Of a stretch of 64,000 bases of DNA, positions 22,854 through 32,423 are shown in pieces. The notes under the pieces were generated by a model, which saw nothing but the letters and a program-made list of their open reading frames with translations, was not told the DNA's origin and did not search any database. The DNA is from Reichenbachiella sp. (GTDB lineage Bacteria > Bacteroidota > Bacteroidia > Cytophagales > Cyclobacteriaceae). A program made the translations under genes and the position numbers. The first letter of the stretch is position 1; each line of letters opens with the position of its first letter. The DNA lies in the NCBI RefSeq assembly GCF_033344935.1, contig NZ_JAWPMM010000001.1:1040001-1104000 (forward strand), read 5' to 3'.

Positions 22854-25076
22854 CTATTTGATTTCCTTTGACTTTGTACTGTTCACAAAAAGTACATCTC
22901 CGATTTCATCGTAACCTTGGAAGATTTCTTCGCCTAATTGTTTGGCTGCTTCTGATCGAAATCCAAGGATTGTCAAATCAGCATCTTTGGAGTGCTTGTT
23001 GATGACTTGGCGGTTGTCCATTCCTTCGGATCTTTCAATGATTCGCACATTATTGGCGGAAATGGGCAGTCGACCAGTCTTTATGAGTTCTAGTAGCTCT
23101 TCTTTTTGTTCTTCTAATTCTTCATCATAGACGATGGCTGAGATTTTGATTTCGGCTTTTTTCCATTGCGGATGGCCTAAGATCACGAATCCAAGAAGAA
23201 TCATCAGGTTGGCGTTGTTGAAGTCGGATGGTTTGATCCATATATGGATTTCGGCTTTCGTGTCTAATCCTCTTTCGCTGCTGGCTAAGATACAAGTGTC
23301 AAATCCAGAAGCCCGAACCATAGCGTAATTGGCCATGATTTCCTGCAAGCCTTCAGGGTGATGCTTGGAAAACTCGAAAAGCATCATATTGATGTCTTTG
23401 CCAGACACACTAGGAAGTTGAAGTGCCTGAGCTACGGCAGTGGTGTAAGAGGGCGATACCATGGTATCCACATATACATTGCTTTCCGAAATGTCAGCCA
23501 CTCTGATCAGGCGAGCCAGTTCTTCTTTAGATTCCAAATTGGTTTCGTTGGAGTAATAGCCTTTGATATAGTGCAAATAAGTGCCAAAGCCATAGCGATG
23601 CGAAATCCAGCCCATCATCTCGAAGGCGGCTGGCCGCTCAAATGAAGAACCCGAAATACAAATGACCGATGGTCTCCAGTTGTCGTCATCCTTGTCGGCT
23701 TTTTGGATAAAGACTTGAATCTGGCGGATCAGCTGAAAAATTACTCCCTGAAAAATATTGGCCATACCTGCCTTGTCTTCATTGAATTTGGATAGACCAA
23801 AATAGATCAATACCATGATGGTAATTGAAGCAATGGCATAGGCCGCATCCATCTTAAAAATCAAAAACAGACACATGATAGCCCCCAGCAAGGAAATGTA
23901 CCACTTTGATCTAAAAGCAGGTCGGTAGGAAGGGTCTGCGGCAAAATGCTGAAAAAAGGATATCGTACAGATCGCACCATAAGTCACCATAAAAAACATG
24001 GAAATTACTTTCGCCACCGTGTCGATACTACCCAGACTGACAAAAAATAGTGCAAGGCCTACTGTGACAATCGTGGCGTTTACCGGTTCGTTGGTGTTTA
24101 CCTTGCCTTTGGATAGAAAGCCATTGATACCTTGGGTCGGAAAGATGTCATCCGCAGCCAGGGCTTGTAAGGTCCTTGGTGCAACCATGATAGAACCTAA
24201 GGCAGACGAGATAGTTGCCGCAGCCAAGCCTATAGGAATGATCGGCCCCCATAGCGCTATTTCAGACATGATCAACTGGTTGTTTACCAACTCTTCTGGG
24301 CTGGCATTCACTGCTAGTTTGTAGCCGATAAATATATAAATGACCATACCGATCAAAGTAGCCGAAAGCGTACCCCATGGAATAGATTTTTTAGGATCTT
24401 TCAAGTCACCAGACAACCCAACACCAGCGGTCATTCCTGTAAAGGCTGGAAATATAATTGCAAACACAATGAAGAAATCTTGACTTTCGGTGACCCTGGC
24501 CATGATATCAAACTTCTGCAAACTCGCATGGTAATCCGTGCTGCCCAGAAAGAAGAATGTCAAGGAAACGAACAAAGTGGCTACTACGATGTACAAGGCT
24601 TTCATACCCAAGTCTGCGCCTTTGGTAAGCATCAGAATACTAAGTAAGAGTACAGCAGGAATCGTGATCCACCGTTTATCTGCAATGCCCAAATTGTAAA
24701 CGTCATTAGCCCAGGCAATCACCGGATCAAAGGCTTCGCCAAAGGCAATCACATAAAAAGCTACGCTAATGGCTTGAGAAAGGTAAAGGGCAATACCAAT
24801 CGAGGCACCTATATTGATACCAAACGAACGGGATATGATGTAGTACTCTCCGCCACCTTCTACCTTTTGATTAGTGGCAATCTCAGCAATGGACATGGCC
24901 GTAGGTATCGTCACCATATGTCCAATAATGACTATAGCCACAGTACCTAAAAATCCAACGCTGCCCACAGCAAACCCGAAACGCAAGAACATGACTGCAC
25001 CGAGAATGGTAGAGATAGCCGTCAGGAAAACTGGTAAAGTACCGAAGTTGGCCTTTTTGGAGAGGAGGTTGCTCAT
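22854..25076 (-). CDS. SLC12-type cation-chloride cotransporter/APC permease
   Basis: 740 residues. The first 450 form a 12-span APC-fold transporter: LPVFLTAISTILGAVMFLRFGFAVGSVG, EIATNQKVEGGGEYYIISRSFG, FPAFTGMTAGVGLSGDLKDPKKSIPWGT. Those segments are typical of prokaryotic relatives of Na-K-Cl cotransporters. The C-terminal 270 residues are a cytosolic domain like that of SLC12 proteins (VICISGSSFERPAAFEMMGWISHRYGFGTYLHYIKG...LTILGFRSE). The start overlaps the stop of the upstream 910-residue gene by 4 bp, so translation is probably coupled. Confidence 0.88.
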   Translation of the reverse strand: MSNLLSKKANFGTLPVFLTAISTILGAVMFLRFGFAVGSVGFLGTVAIVIIGHMVTIPTAMSIAEIATNQKVEGGGEYYIISRSFGINIGASIGIALYLSQAISVAFYVIAFGEAFDPVIAWANDVYNLGIADKRWITIPAVLLLSILMLTKGADLGMKALYIVVATLFVSLTFFFLGSTDYHASLQKFDIMARVTESQDFFIVFAIIFPAFTGMTAGVGLSGDLKDPKKSIPWGTLSATLIGMVIYIFIGYKLAVNASPEELVNNQLIMSEIALWGPIIPIGLAAATISSALGSIMVAPRTLQALAADDIFPTQGINGFLSKGKVNTNEPVNATIVTVGLALFFVSLGSIDTVAKVISMFFMVTYGAICTISFFQHFAADPSYRPAFRSKWYISLLGAIMCLFLIFKMDAAYAIASITIMVLIYFGLSKFNEDKAGMANIFQGVIFQLIRQIQVFIQKADKDDDNWRPSVICISGSSFERPAAFEMMGWISHRYGFGTYLHYIKGYYSNETNLESKEELARLIRVADISESNVYVDTMVSPSYTTAVAQALQLPSVSGKDINMMLFEFSKHHPEGLQEIMANYAMVRASGFDTCILASSERGLDTKAEIHIWIKPSDFNNANLMILLGFVILGHPQWKKAEIKISAIVYDEELEEQKEELLELIKTGRLPISANNVRIIERSEGMDNRQVINKHSKDADLTILGFRSEAAKQLGEEIFQGYDEIGDVLFVNSTKSKEIK

Positions 25077-27805
25077 AGTTTATTTTTCAGAGACACGATG
25101 TTGATTTGATTGCCTGTACTGCAATATAAGTCATATTGAGCTTTGCTTTCCTGAAAAAGTACAGCCAGTTCATGCCCGACATCCAGTGGGTCTTCGTGCA
25201 ACAATCTTCCGTCTTGGTTATAGATATATCCTTGTTTTCTTTCCTGATCGATGAGGATGATTAACTGATTGTCTATACCAAAGTAATAATACTGAAAGAT
25301 CAGTTTTTCAGCTTTAGATTCTACTTTGAATTGCTCTACAAGTGCTTCATTAAATACGGTGAGCTCATTGCCATTTTTCTTAATTACAATAAATTCTTTT
25401 TCTGTGCCGGAATTCACTAGATGAAAGGTCACCTGTTCTTCTTCTCTGACTAATTGCCCACGGTTAGTGACCACTCCCGCCAAATTGAAAGAGACCAATT
25501 CTCCTAAGTCAGTCAAAGCAGAAATTTCAGTATTGGCGGGTTTGCTGCCCTTACTGATGAAATAGTCTTGAGAAATATTTCCTTTCAAATCAATCGGGAA
25601 ACCATCTCTAGTTTCACCTCTTCGATTCAGGTTTTGGAAGATCCCATTTTGCTGTACCAGTAGCATATAGTCATTTTTCTGTACGCGTACATGTCTACCG
25701 AGCGTCGCCGGACTGCTTCCCATCTTTTTAGGATTCCAACCGTCGAGCAGTTTACCTGCCTTGTTGTAGAGATAGTAGTTGCCTTTGCTATCTGCTACCA
25801 TGATGCGATAATTCCTCGACTTATCATAGTCGATCAAAGACAACTCACTAATTAGGTTTTCAGATTTCAGTTTAATCGGATAGCCAGGAATGTAAGTGCC
25901 ATTTCGATCGATCAGGTGCACGGTTTTGTCCAAAGCAAATAGATATTGGAGCTTGCCATTTTTATAGTAGTCGAGTTGGTAAATTTTGCTTTTCAGCTTC
26001 CCTTTCAAAGGGATCTGAAGAGCAGGTTTGAGATTGGCATCTAAAAGATGAAGAGTAAATGCTTCGTCTTGTACCATCATTTCTAGCGTGCGGTCATTGT
26101 GATTGCGAACGGCAAAGGGTTTAGAGATGAGATTGTTGGCAAATCCTTGTTGTTTCTGGACCTCAAAGGATTGTGGTTTGATTTGTTTGATCAAATCACC
26201 AGGATGTTGTAGTAACAAACTGGTATAATATTCTCCATCCACATGGGTGAATTGCACAGCACCATATTCAATTTGTGATAGGATCGTTTTGTTTTCTTCC
26301 AGATATTTGGCCCAGTTATCATTGAGCACTTTGCCTACTTTATTGATGGCTCCTCTGGATTTGATAAACATACTGAAATTGGCGTCTTCGTGCGTGGATT
26401 CCAAAAAGGCGTTCGTCCGTACTGAGCGTCGCCAGGTGTTTTCCTGATCTATGTCGTCGATCAATATTTCTAGTACCTGCTGGCTGTTGCCAAAATACAC
26501 ATAACTGCCATCCACAAAGTAATAGACCGAAGGGAATCCATTATACATAGATCCAAAAAGACGGGCCGGAATTTCGTCGATGTTGATGTGCTTGATTTGT
26601 CTTTCGGCATAATTTTCTAGATATAAGGAGGAGTCCTTATTGGCCTTTTGGGCTAATGATTCAAAAAATTGAATGGCTAGTTCCTGGCTTTTGTGTTCGA
26701 TACAAAAGATCAAATCTGAGTTGAACGATCGGCTGGACTCTAACACAAAGTATCCCACCTCGTTACCCATGAATTCATAAAAATCTCGAATGTTGAAATC
26801 GAATCTATTTTCAAGTTCTCCGATTTGGGTCAGTTGTGCAGGTTCATGTTTTCGCCAATAATTTTTTAGACCGATGTGCCATTGGCTTACATCTTCTACC
26901 GATGTGTGAAGTACATACGAGGTACTGGCCGGCACAATGTTTTTCATATCAAATCCGACGCCACGAATGCCATCAAAGGCAGATAGGTAGTTGATTTTGG
27001 AAGTGTCATTTACCGCAAATCCAGACAGATCTATTTTGTCGTTATCGATGGTCAAATCCAGGTACATGAGATGAGTTAACCATTTTAGAGGTGTAGTATC
27101 GATTTCGACAGGATTAGCAAAAATACCAGCCAACTTATTGAGGTAATTGGTATTGATATAACACCGACCTGCACCGGTAGTCCCCTGAGCCACTTCTGCC
27201 ACATGCAGTTCAGTCTCTTGATAGGTATTGACTTTGCTGTCTGTAATCATGCGAATAGCATCTTCTACCAGAAATGGAGAAAGACTTGCTATTAAGTAGT
27301 TCTTGTGAAAAATATAGGTGAGCGTAGTTCTATCTTTTTTGAATTCCGTAATGACATAATCCTGATATACCCTTTCGCTTTTCTCAAAGTTTAGACTGTC
27401 CTTCATATATTCCTGTAGGTCGCTAAGCAGGCTATGTTGCTGTAGTTCTTGTACCTCGAGAATGTATAATGCAGCTAAAGACTCATTGGTATTTTGATGA
27501 AAGGAAATGAGTAGATGCCCTTGATCAACTACTTTGGAAAATTGATGGTTTGTGGCAGAGTCAAGTTGACTAATGACTCGCTGGACGGAATCTAACTCTG
27601 GTAGTGACTTTAGGTTTTTAATTATTTTCCTGTTGTCATCAGGACGCCAGAGATAAGTGAAATCGTTGGGTTCAAAGACGAGAATTGAATTGTCGGGAAC
27701 AAATGACCAAATAGAGATTCTACTTTGTTTCCAGAGGTAAAAACCTCCCCATCCGGCACCGGCCAGAAGGACTCCAATAACGATAACAATTAGTACTTTT
27801 TTCAA
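25073..27805 (-). CDS. Large membrane-anchored protein, unrecognised
   Basis: 910 residues: one N-terminal membrane anchor (VLIVIVIGVLLAGAGWGGFYLW), then a soluble part outside. Residues 30-560 are mixed alpha/beta without known motifs. From about 560 to 910, repeated short strands with turns (LQYLFALDKTVHLIDRNGTYIPGYPIKLK, YRIMVADSKGNYYLYNKAGKLLDGWNPKK, RKQGYIYNQDGRLL) look like a beta-propeller. It overlaps the SLC12-type transporter gene by 4 bp and may be its periplasmic partner; that is inferred from coupling only. Confidence 0.7.
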   Translation of the reverse strand: MKKVLIVIVIGVLLAGAGWGGFYLWKQSRISIWSFVPDNSILVFEPNDFTYLWRPDDNRKIIKNLKSLPELDSVQRVISQLDSATNHQFSKVVDQGHLLISFHQNTNESLAALYILEVQELQQHSLLSDLQEYMKDSLNFEKSERVYQDYVITEFKKDRTTLTYIFHKNYLIASLSPFLVEDAIRMITDSKVNTYQETELHVAEVAQGTTGAGRCYINTNYLNKLAGIFANPVEIDTTPLKWLTHLMYLDLTIDNDKIDLSGFAVNDTSKINYLSAFDGIRGVGFDMKNIVPASTSYVLHTSVEDVSQWHIGLKNYWRKHEPAQLTQIGELENRFDFNIRDFYEFMGNEVGYFVLESSRSFNSDLIFCIEHKSQELAIQFFESLAQKANKDSSLYLENYAERQIKHINIDEIPARLFGSMYNGFPSVYYFVDGSYVYFGNSQQVLEILIDDIDQENTWRRSVRTNAFLESTHEDANFSMFIKSRGAINKVGKVLNDNWAKYLEENKTILSQIEYGAVQFTHVDGEYYTSLLLQHPGDLIKQIKPQSFEVQKQQGFANNLISKPFAVRNHNDRTLEMMVQDEAFTLHLLDANLKPALQIPLKGKLKSKIYQLDYYKNGKLQYLFALDKTVHLIDRNGTYIPGYPIKLKSENLISELSLIDYDKSRNYRIMVADSKGNYYLYNKAGKLLDGWNPKKMGSSPATLGRHVRVQKNDYMLLVQQNGIFQNLNRRGETRDGFPIDLKGNISQDYFISKGSKPANTEISALTDLGELVSFNLAGVVTNRGQLVREEEQVTFHLVNSGTEKEFIVIKKNGNELTVFNEALVEQFKVESKAEKLIFQYYYFGIDNQLIILIDQERKQGYIYNQDGRLLHEDPLDVGHELAVLFQESKAQYDLYCSTGNQINIVSLKNKL

Positions 27806-27977
27806 TCTAGCGCTTTTGATGCAAATTATGGAGAGGAGAGGGAGAATGCAAGAAGAGGAGGAGTCAATTCTTGATTATTCCTCAATCACTAACGTTATCC
27901 CACGGCGGCAGCGCAAGTGTTCTACTTCGTATATATGGGATATCAGAAAATGTTGATTTAATGATCATAAAAATTTC

Positions 27978-28072
27978 CGTCATTGCGATGAGAGAGGGAC
28001 GATCGAAGAAGTAATCTTAATCTTACGAAACAAGCTTAAGATCACTTCAGTTGTGCCTCCTTCGTGATGACG
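27978..28072. repeat. Intergenic palindromic repeat, copy 1
   Basis: Begins CGTCATTGCGATG and ends TTCGTGATGACG, so the ends are inverted repeats. The inner blocks AAGCTTAAGATCACTTC and the ends recur at 29,271-29,352. Repeats with CGTCATTGCGA ends are widespread between genes in Bacteroidota. No gene is present in 27,806-28,079. Confidence 0.65.
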
Positions 28073-28079
28073 AAAGGGA

Positions 28080-29222
28080 TTACCTTCTACTCCCCGAATA
28101 CAGTTCATACTCTAACAATCGACATTCGATACGAGCATTCATGAATTCTGTACGGGTTTTAGTACGCAGTCCAATAGACTTGGCCAAGCTAGAATTACCA
28201 GTGAAGATGTAACCCATTTTTCCACCGCAAGACTGTTTGAAAAAATCGCCAATGTCCTTGTAAACGGACTTTAGCATCGATTCTTCTCCAAGTCTTTCGC
28301 CGTATTCCGGATTGAGCATCACGATGCCCGGACCAGACGGTACAAAGGTTTCCTGAAAAGGCACTTTATCAAAATCAATCATTTTTTCCACGCCGGCAGT
28401 GCGGGCATTGGCACGGGCGGCTTCGATAGCGTCACCGTTCCAGTCAGTAGCTATGATACTGGATTTGATTCGGTCCTTGTATTCGGCTTTCGCCAATGTT
28501 TCTTTCCATAGGGAAGGATCGTAACCTTCGATGTGCATGAAACCAAAGTTGTTTCTATGGAGACCCGGAGGAATGCCAGCTGCCATCAGCGCAGCCTCAA
28601 TAGCAAGAGTGCCACTACCACACATGGGATTGATGAAGGCCCCTTTTTTGTCATTCCAGCCGGCAGAGATCAGGCAAGCTGAAGCCAGAGATTCTAGCAT
28701 CGGTGCTTTGAAAGGCAATTTTCTATACCCGTGCTTGGTGATAGTTTCCCCTGAAGTATCAAAATAGACATGCACTTTGTTCAAATGCCAAAACAGGTAA
28801 ACCACGGTCTGGTCTTTCTGATTGCCAGAGTCCGGGCGAACGCCAGTTTCTTCTTGCATACGGTCGACGATCGCATCTTTGAGTTTAAGGTTAGCAAATC
28901 GGCCGTCTCGGATAAAGTCATTTTTCACATAGGACTGCACAGAGATTTTTGTGCCTTTTGGCAAGAGTTTTTGCCAGGGAATTTTCTTCGCCTCTTCGTA
29001 CATCTTGTCCGGATGATTAGCTTCGAAGGATTTGATCAACCAAAGCACCCGTGAGGCGGTACGCAGATTCAAATTGAGATGCATCACTTCTTGCCAACCG
29101 CCTTCTACGGTCACGCCATTCTTTTCGGCTTTCAAGATTCGATAGCCAAGATCCTGCACTTCTTTTTTGAGAAATGGAGAAAGTGAAGGCTGACAGTTGA
29201 TGACTAGTTTGGATCTACGCAC
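28080..29222 (-). CDS. THUMP-domain RNA N2-guanine methyltransferase (RlmL-type)
   Basis: 380 residues. An N-terminal THUMP region (about 40-160, with IPWQKLLPKGTKISVQSYVKN) is followed by a Rossmann methyltransferase: FINPMCGSGTLAIEAALMAAGIPPG (motif I), IIATDWNGDAIEAARANA (motif II) and MLNPEYGERLG (motif IV, where many relatives have NPPYG). The family methylates guanine 2445 of 23S rRNA in E. coli. It lacks the second methyltransferase half of E. coli RlmL. Palindromic repeats lie on both sides. Confidence 0.88.
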   Translation of the reverse strand: MRRSKLVINCQPSLSPFLKKEVQDLGYRILKAEKNGVTVEGGWQEVMHLNLNLRTASRVLWLIKSFEANHPDKMYEEAKKIPWQKLLPKGTKISVQSYVKNDFIRDGRFANLKLKDAIVDRMQEETGVRPDSGNQKDQTVVYLFWHLNKVHVYFDTSGETITKHGYRKLPFKAPMLESLASACLISAGWNDKKGAFINPMCGSGTLAIEAALMAAGIPPGLHRNNFGFMHIEGYDPSLWKETLAKAEYKDRIKSSIIATDWNGDAIEAARANARTAGVEKMIDFDKVPFQETFVPSGPGIVMLNPEYGERLGEESMLKSVYKDIGDFFKQSCGGKMGYIFTGNSSLAKSIGLRTKTRTEFMNARIECRLLEYELYSGSRR

Positions 29223-29270
29223 TATGCTTTGATTTAATTTGAAAAGTAGTAAAGAGTTTCAACAGTCGTA

Positions 29271-29352
29271 CGTCATTGCGAGCGAAGCGTGGCAATCTTG
29301 ATATTGATTCGGTGATCGAGCTTGAGATCACTTCGTTTCACTCGGGATGACG
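29271..29352. repeat. Intergenic palindromic repeat, copy 2
   Basis: Starts CGTCATTGCGAGCGAAGCG and ends CACTCGGGATGACG. It shares ends and the block GCTTGAGATCACTTC with copy 1 (27,978-28,072). It can fold into a long hairpin. Confidence 0.65.
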
Positions 29353-29385
29353 GTTTTTATGCCTTTTGAAACGACTACATTTTAA

Positions 29386-30750
29386 TTATTTAGTTTCTGC
29401 AAAATATTTATAAAACCACGTGATGGTCTCAATACCTTTCATATAGTTGAATACGCCATAACTTTCGTTAGGCGAGTGGATGGCATCTTCGTCGAGACCA
29501 AAGCCGAGCATCACAGAATCTAAGCCGAGCACATCCTGAAATAGTGCCACAATTGGAATACTACCGCCGTCGCGCATCGGAATCGGCTCTTTGCCCCAGG
29601 CTTGAACGAACGCTTTGCTGGCTGCTTTGAAGCCATCAGAATCTGTAGGGATCACTGCTGCTTCTCCGCCGTGATGAGGCGTTACTTTTACCTTCACGTG
29701 AGCAGGTGCAATGCTTTCGATATGGTTTTTTACCAATTCAGTGATTTCGTCGCTGTTTTGGTTGGGTACCAGTCGAGTGGAGATCTTGGCGTAAGCCTTC
29801 GATGGCAAAACCGTCTTAGCTCCTTCACCTGTATAGCCGCCCCAGATGCCGTTCACATCTAGCGTTGGTCGAATGCCGATTCTCTCTAAAGTGGTAAATC
29901 CCTCTTCGCCTTTTACATCGGCGATGTCAAGTTCCTTTTTATATTCTTCTAAATCGAATGGCGCTTTGGCCATGGCCTCTCTTTCTGCCTGAGTCAGCTC
30001 TAGCACCTTGTCGTAAAAACCAGGAATGGTGATATGTCCCTTCTCATCGATCAAAGATGAAATCATATCACATAACGTGTTGATCGGGTTACCGACAGCA
30101 CCACCGTACATGCCCGAGTGTAGATCTCTATTTGGTCCTACTACCTCTACTTCAAGGTAACTCAATCCTCTCAATCCTACTGTCATCGACGGGCAGTCGT
30201 TGCTGATAATGCCTGTATCAGATATCACAATTACATCAGCTTTGAGCTTTTCTTTATTGGCTTTTACAAATACGCCTAAGTTTTCAGAGCCTACTTCCTC
30301 TTCACCTTCGATCATGAATTTAACGTTGCAAGGCAATTCATCATTGGCCATCATGGCTTCGAAGGCCTTCACATGCATATACATCTGACCTTTGTCGTCG
30401 CAGGCACCACGGGCATAGATCTTGTCGTTTTTGATCACCGGTTCGAATGGAGGAGAATCCCACAGTTCGTAAGGATCGGCAGGCTGCACATCGTAGTGCC
30501 CATATACCAAGACTGTAGGTAAGCTGGCATCCACCATTTTTTCAGCGTAAACCACAGGATGTCCCGCAGTCTCACAGATTTCGGCTTTGTCCACACCAGC
30601 AGATTCAAATTTTTCTTTGATAAACTCAGCCGCTTTGCGTACATCGCCATCAAATTTGGAGTCAGCACTTACGGATGGTATTCTGAGCAGGTCGAACAGC
30701 TCATCTAGGAACCTTTGTTTGTTGTCTGATATATAGTTTATTGCTTTCAT
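29386..30750 (-). CDS. M20-family dipeptidase
   Basis: 454 residues, full length for the family. Metal and catalytic motifs are VLVYGHYDVQPADP, ARGACDDKGQMYMH, MIEGEEEVGSENL (general base Glu) and DTGIISNDCPSMTVGLRG. A dimerisation domain (about 200-350) is inserted, with DLHSGMYGGAVGNP. Such enzymes cut dipeptides such as Cys-Gly in the cytosol. No signal peptide. It stands alone between an rRNA methylase and pyrF. Confidence 0.93.
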   Translation of the reverse strand: MKAINYISDNKQRFLDELFDLLRIPSVSADSKFDGDVRKAAEFIKEKFESAGVDKAEICETAGHPVVYAEKMVDASLPTVLVYGHYDVQPADPYELWDSPPFEPVIKNDKIYARGACDDKGQMYMHVKAFEAMMANDELPCNVKFMIEGEEEVGSENLGVFVKANKEKLKADVIVISDTGIISNDCPSMTVGLRGLSYLEVEVVGPNRDLHSGMYGGAVGNPINTLCDMISSLIDEKGHITIPGFYDKVLELTQAEREAMAKAPFDLEEYKKELDIADVKGEEGFTTLERIGIRPTLDVNGIWGGYTGEGAKTVLPSKAYAKISTRLVPNQNSDEITELVKNHIESIAPAHVKVKVTPHHGGEAAVIPTDSDGFKAASKAFVQAWGKEPIPMRDGGSIPIVALFQDVLGLDSVMLGFGLDEDAIHSPNESYGVFNYMKGIETITWFYKYFAETK

Positions 30751-30914
30751 ATTCGGGAGTTGTATAGTATAAAGTTGAGAGTGTAAAGTTATAAGGTTTT
30801 GATGAGCCCACTAATTGGCTTGGGTATATAGACTTCGATCGTGAGAGTTTTTGCTTTTTGCCAAGAAAGGATATCTTCAAATATTTCTATCGTCATCCTA
30901 ATACTTTTGGCTTT

Positions 30915-31727
30915 TTACTTTAAAGTTTCAACAAAAGGCGCCATCTCGGCTTGCAGTTTTTTCGCTTCATTATGTGCTGCTTCAGCAAAATCTTTACCCG
31001 AAGAGGCATATATAATTCCTCGTGTTGAGTTAATCAGTAGACCACATTGATCATTCATACCATTTTCACAAACAGCTTGAAGATCTCCACCTTGTGCACC
31101 AACTCCAGGAACCAATAGAAAATGATCAGGGATGATTTTTCGTATGTCTTGCAGATATTCTGGTCGTGTGGCACCTACTACATACATCATGTTTTGATCG
31201 GTACCCCATTGAGATGAAGTTTCCATCACATGCTGATAGAGTGGTTTGCCCTCTGATTCCAGAAATTGAAAATCTTTACCTCCTTCGTTAGAGGTTACAC
31301 CTAATAGGATGACCCATTTGTCTTTGAATTCTAGAAAAGGCTTTACCGAATCGGACCCCATATAGGGTGCCACCGTCACAGAGTCGAAATTCAAATTGTC
31401 GAAAAACGCTCTGGCGTATAGTGAAGATGTATTCCCGATATCACCACGCTTGGCATCTGCAATCGTGAAAATATCTTTAGGAATATAATTGATCGTTTTC
31501 TCCAGTGATGCCCACCCTCCTGCGCCCATGGCTTCGTAAAAAGCAATGTTGGGCTTGTAGGCCACGGCAAATTCTTTGGTGGCATCGATAATTTCCTTAT
31601 TGAATTCGAAGATGGGATCTTCTGTGTTTAGCAGGTGAGTGGGGATTTTTTTGATATCAGTGTCCAAACCCACACAGAGAAAGGATTGCTTCTGTTGGAT
31701 TTGTTCGAATAGCGCCTCTTTTGTCAT
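30915..31727 (-). CDS. pyrF: Orotidine 5'-phosphate decarboxylase
   Basis: 270 residues, the longer bacterial type (PyrF type 2). Motifs are [15 protein letters not shown] at the N-terminus, [19 protein letters not shown] (the DxKxxD catalytic set), [12 protein letters not shown], and PGVGAQGGD near the phosphate site. It makes UMP from OMP, the last step of pyrimidine synthesis. The dihydroorotase of the same pathway is at 52,702-54,042, not linked. Confidence 0.95.
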   Translation of the reverse strand: MTKEALFEQIQQKQSFLCVGLDTDIKKIPTHLLNTEDPIFEFNKEIIDATKEFAVAYKPNIAFYEAMGAGGWASLEKTINYIPKDIFTIADAKRGDIGNTSSLYARAFFDNLNFDSVTVAPYMGSDSVKPFLEFKDKWVILLGVTSNEGGKDFQFLESEGKPLYQHVMETSSQWGTDQNMMYVVGATRPEYLQDIRKIIPDHFLLVPGVGAQGGDLQAVCENGMNDQCGLLINSTRGIIYASSGKDFAEAAHNEAKKLQAEMAPFVETLK

Positions 31728-31823
31728 GCCGCAAAAATAGCCGAAAGGATAGAAATTACCTTTTGAAGGGCAGGGAGATTTGATTTATTATGAGGAATTT
31801 CTTAATGGATACAGATAGGCTAT

Positions 31824-31852
31824 TTTGTTTCAAATAAAAATCCATAATTTTG
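31824..31852 (+). promoter_or_regulatory. Bacteroidota-type promoter of the toxin-antitoxin pair
   Basis: TTTG (31,824-31,827), a 17-bp gap, then TAATTTTG (31,845-31,852) match the Bacteroidota -33/-7 pattern TTTG/TAnnTTTG. The -7 box ends only 5 bp before the ATG at 31,858, so the mRNA may have almost no leader. Confidence 0.5.
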
Positions 31853-31857
31853 ACTTA

Positions 31858-32157
31858 ATGGATTCTATTCTTATCAGTCCCAAAACAGAAAAGGAGCTTA
31901 AGTATGTGCTTGAGCTATTGCATTCTTTGGATATTGAGGCAAAGAAAATCAGTGAAAAGGATCGCGATGATTTTGAATTGGCTCAATTGCTCAAGAACGT
32001 AGATGCGTCGGGTATTGTGAGAGAAGAAACTAAAGCCGTCAAGCTGACGGACGGCCAGAGAAAATTGCTAGAGCTGAGCGAAGCGGAGATGGCTGGCAAA
32101 ACGGTAGTTCCGGAAAAGTCAATTCAAGTAGAGGAGGACGAATGGCTAAACAAGTAA
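31858..32157 (+). CDS. Antitoxin of a type II toxin-antitoxin pair
   Basis: 99 residues from the ATG at 31,858; a frame reaching to 31,825 would lack the usual MDSILISPKT beginning. It is helical and charged, with LLELSEAEMAGKTV near the C-terminus as in antitoxins paired with RelE/ParE toxins. The last 16 bp overlap the toxin gene. The N-terminus ILISPKTEKELKYVLELLHSLDI is a common antitoxin start in Bacteroidota. Confidence 0.75.
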   Translation: MDSILISPKTEKELKYVLELLHSLDIEAKKISEKDRDDFELAQLLKNVDASGIVREETKAVKLTDGQRKLLELSEAEMAGKTVVPEKSIQVEEDEWLNK

Positions 32158-32420
32158 TTTGGACAAATACTGCTCGCGAAGAAAGACAGAAAATTTTGGA
32201 GAAGTATTTCAAAAGAGATGGTCATAAAAACGAGTGCAAAAAATTAGCTTTTCTAATCCGTTCCAACGTCAAGTTTTTATCCAATTACAACTTTGCAGGT
32301 ATAGAATCAAGTTATACTGGCATGCGGGAGACTACCTGTGGGAATTGTACCCTTTTCTATAAAATACGAAACTCGTCTTTGACCATTACCGGTATTTTCG
32401 AAAACAAGGCTAAGAAATAG
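32142..32420 (+). CDS. RelE/ParE-family toxin
   Basis: 92 residues. Family pattern: QVIWTNTAREERQKILEKYF, a helix with KKLAFLIRSNVKFLSNY, then YRM-like GMRETTCGNCTLFYKIRNSSLTITGIFENK. RelE/ParE toxins cut mRNA on the ribosome or poison gyrase; which applies here cannot be told. It overlaps the antitoxin gene by 16 bp, with the radical SAM gene 3 bp downstream. Confidence 0.85.
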   Translation: MAKQVIWTNTAREERQKILEKYFKRDGHKNECKKLAFLIRSNVKFLSNYNFAGIESSYTGMRETTCGNCTLFYKIRNSSLTITGIFENKAKK

Positions 32421-32423
32421 TCG

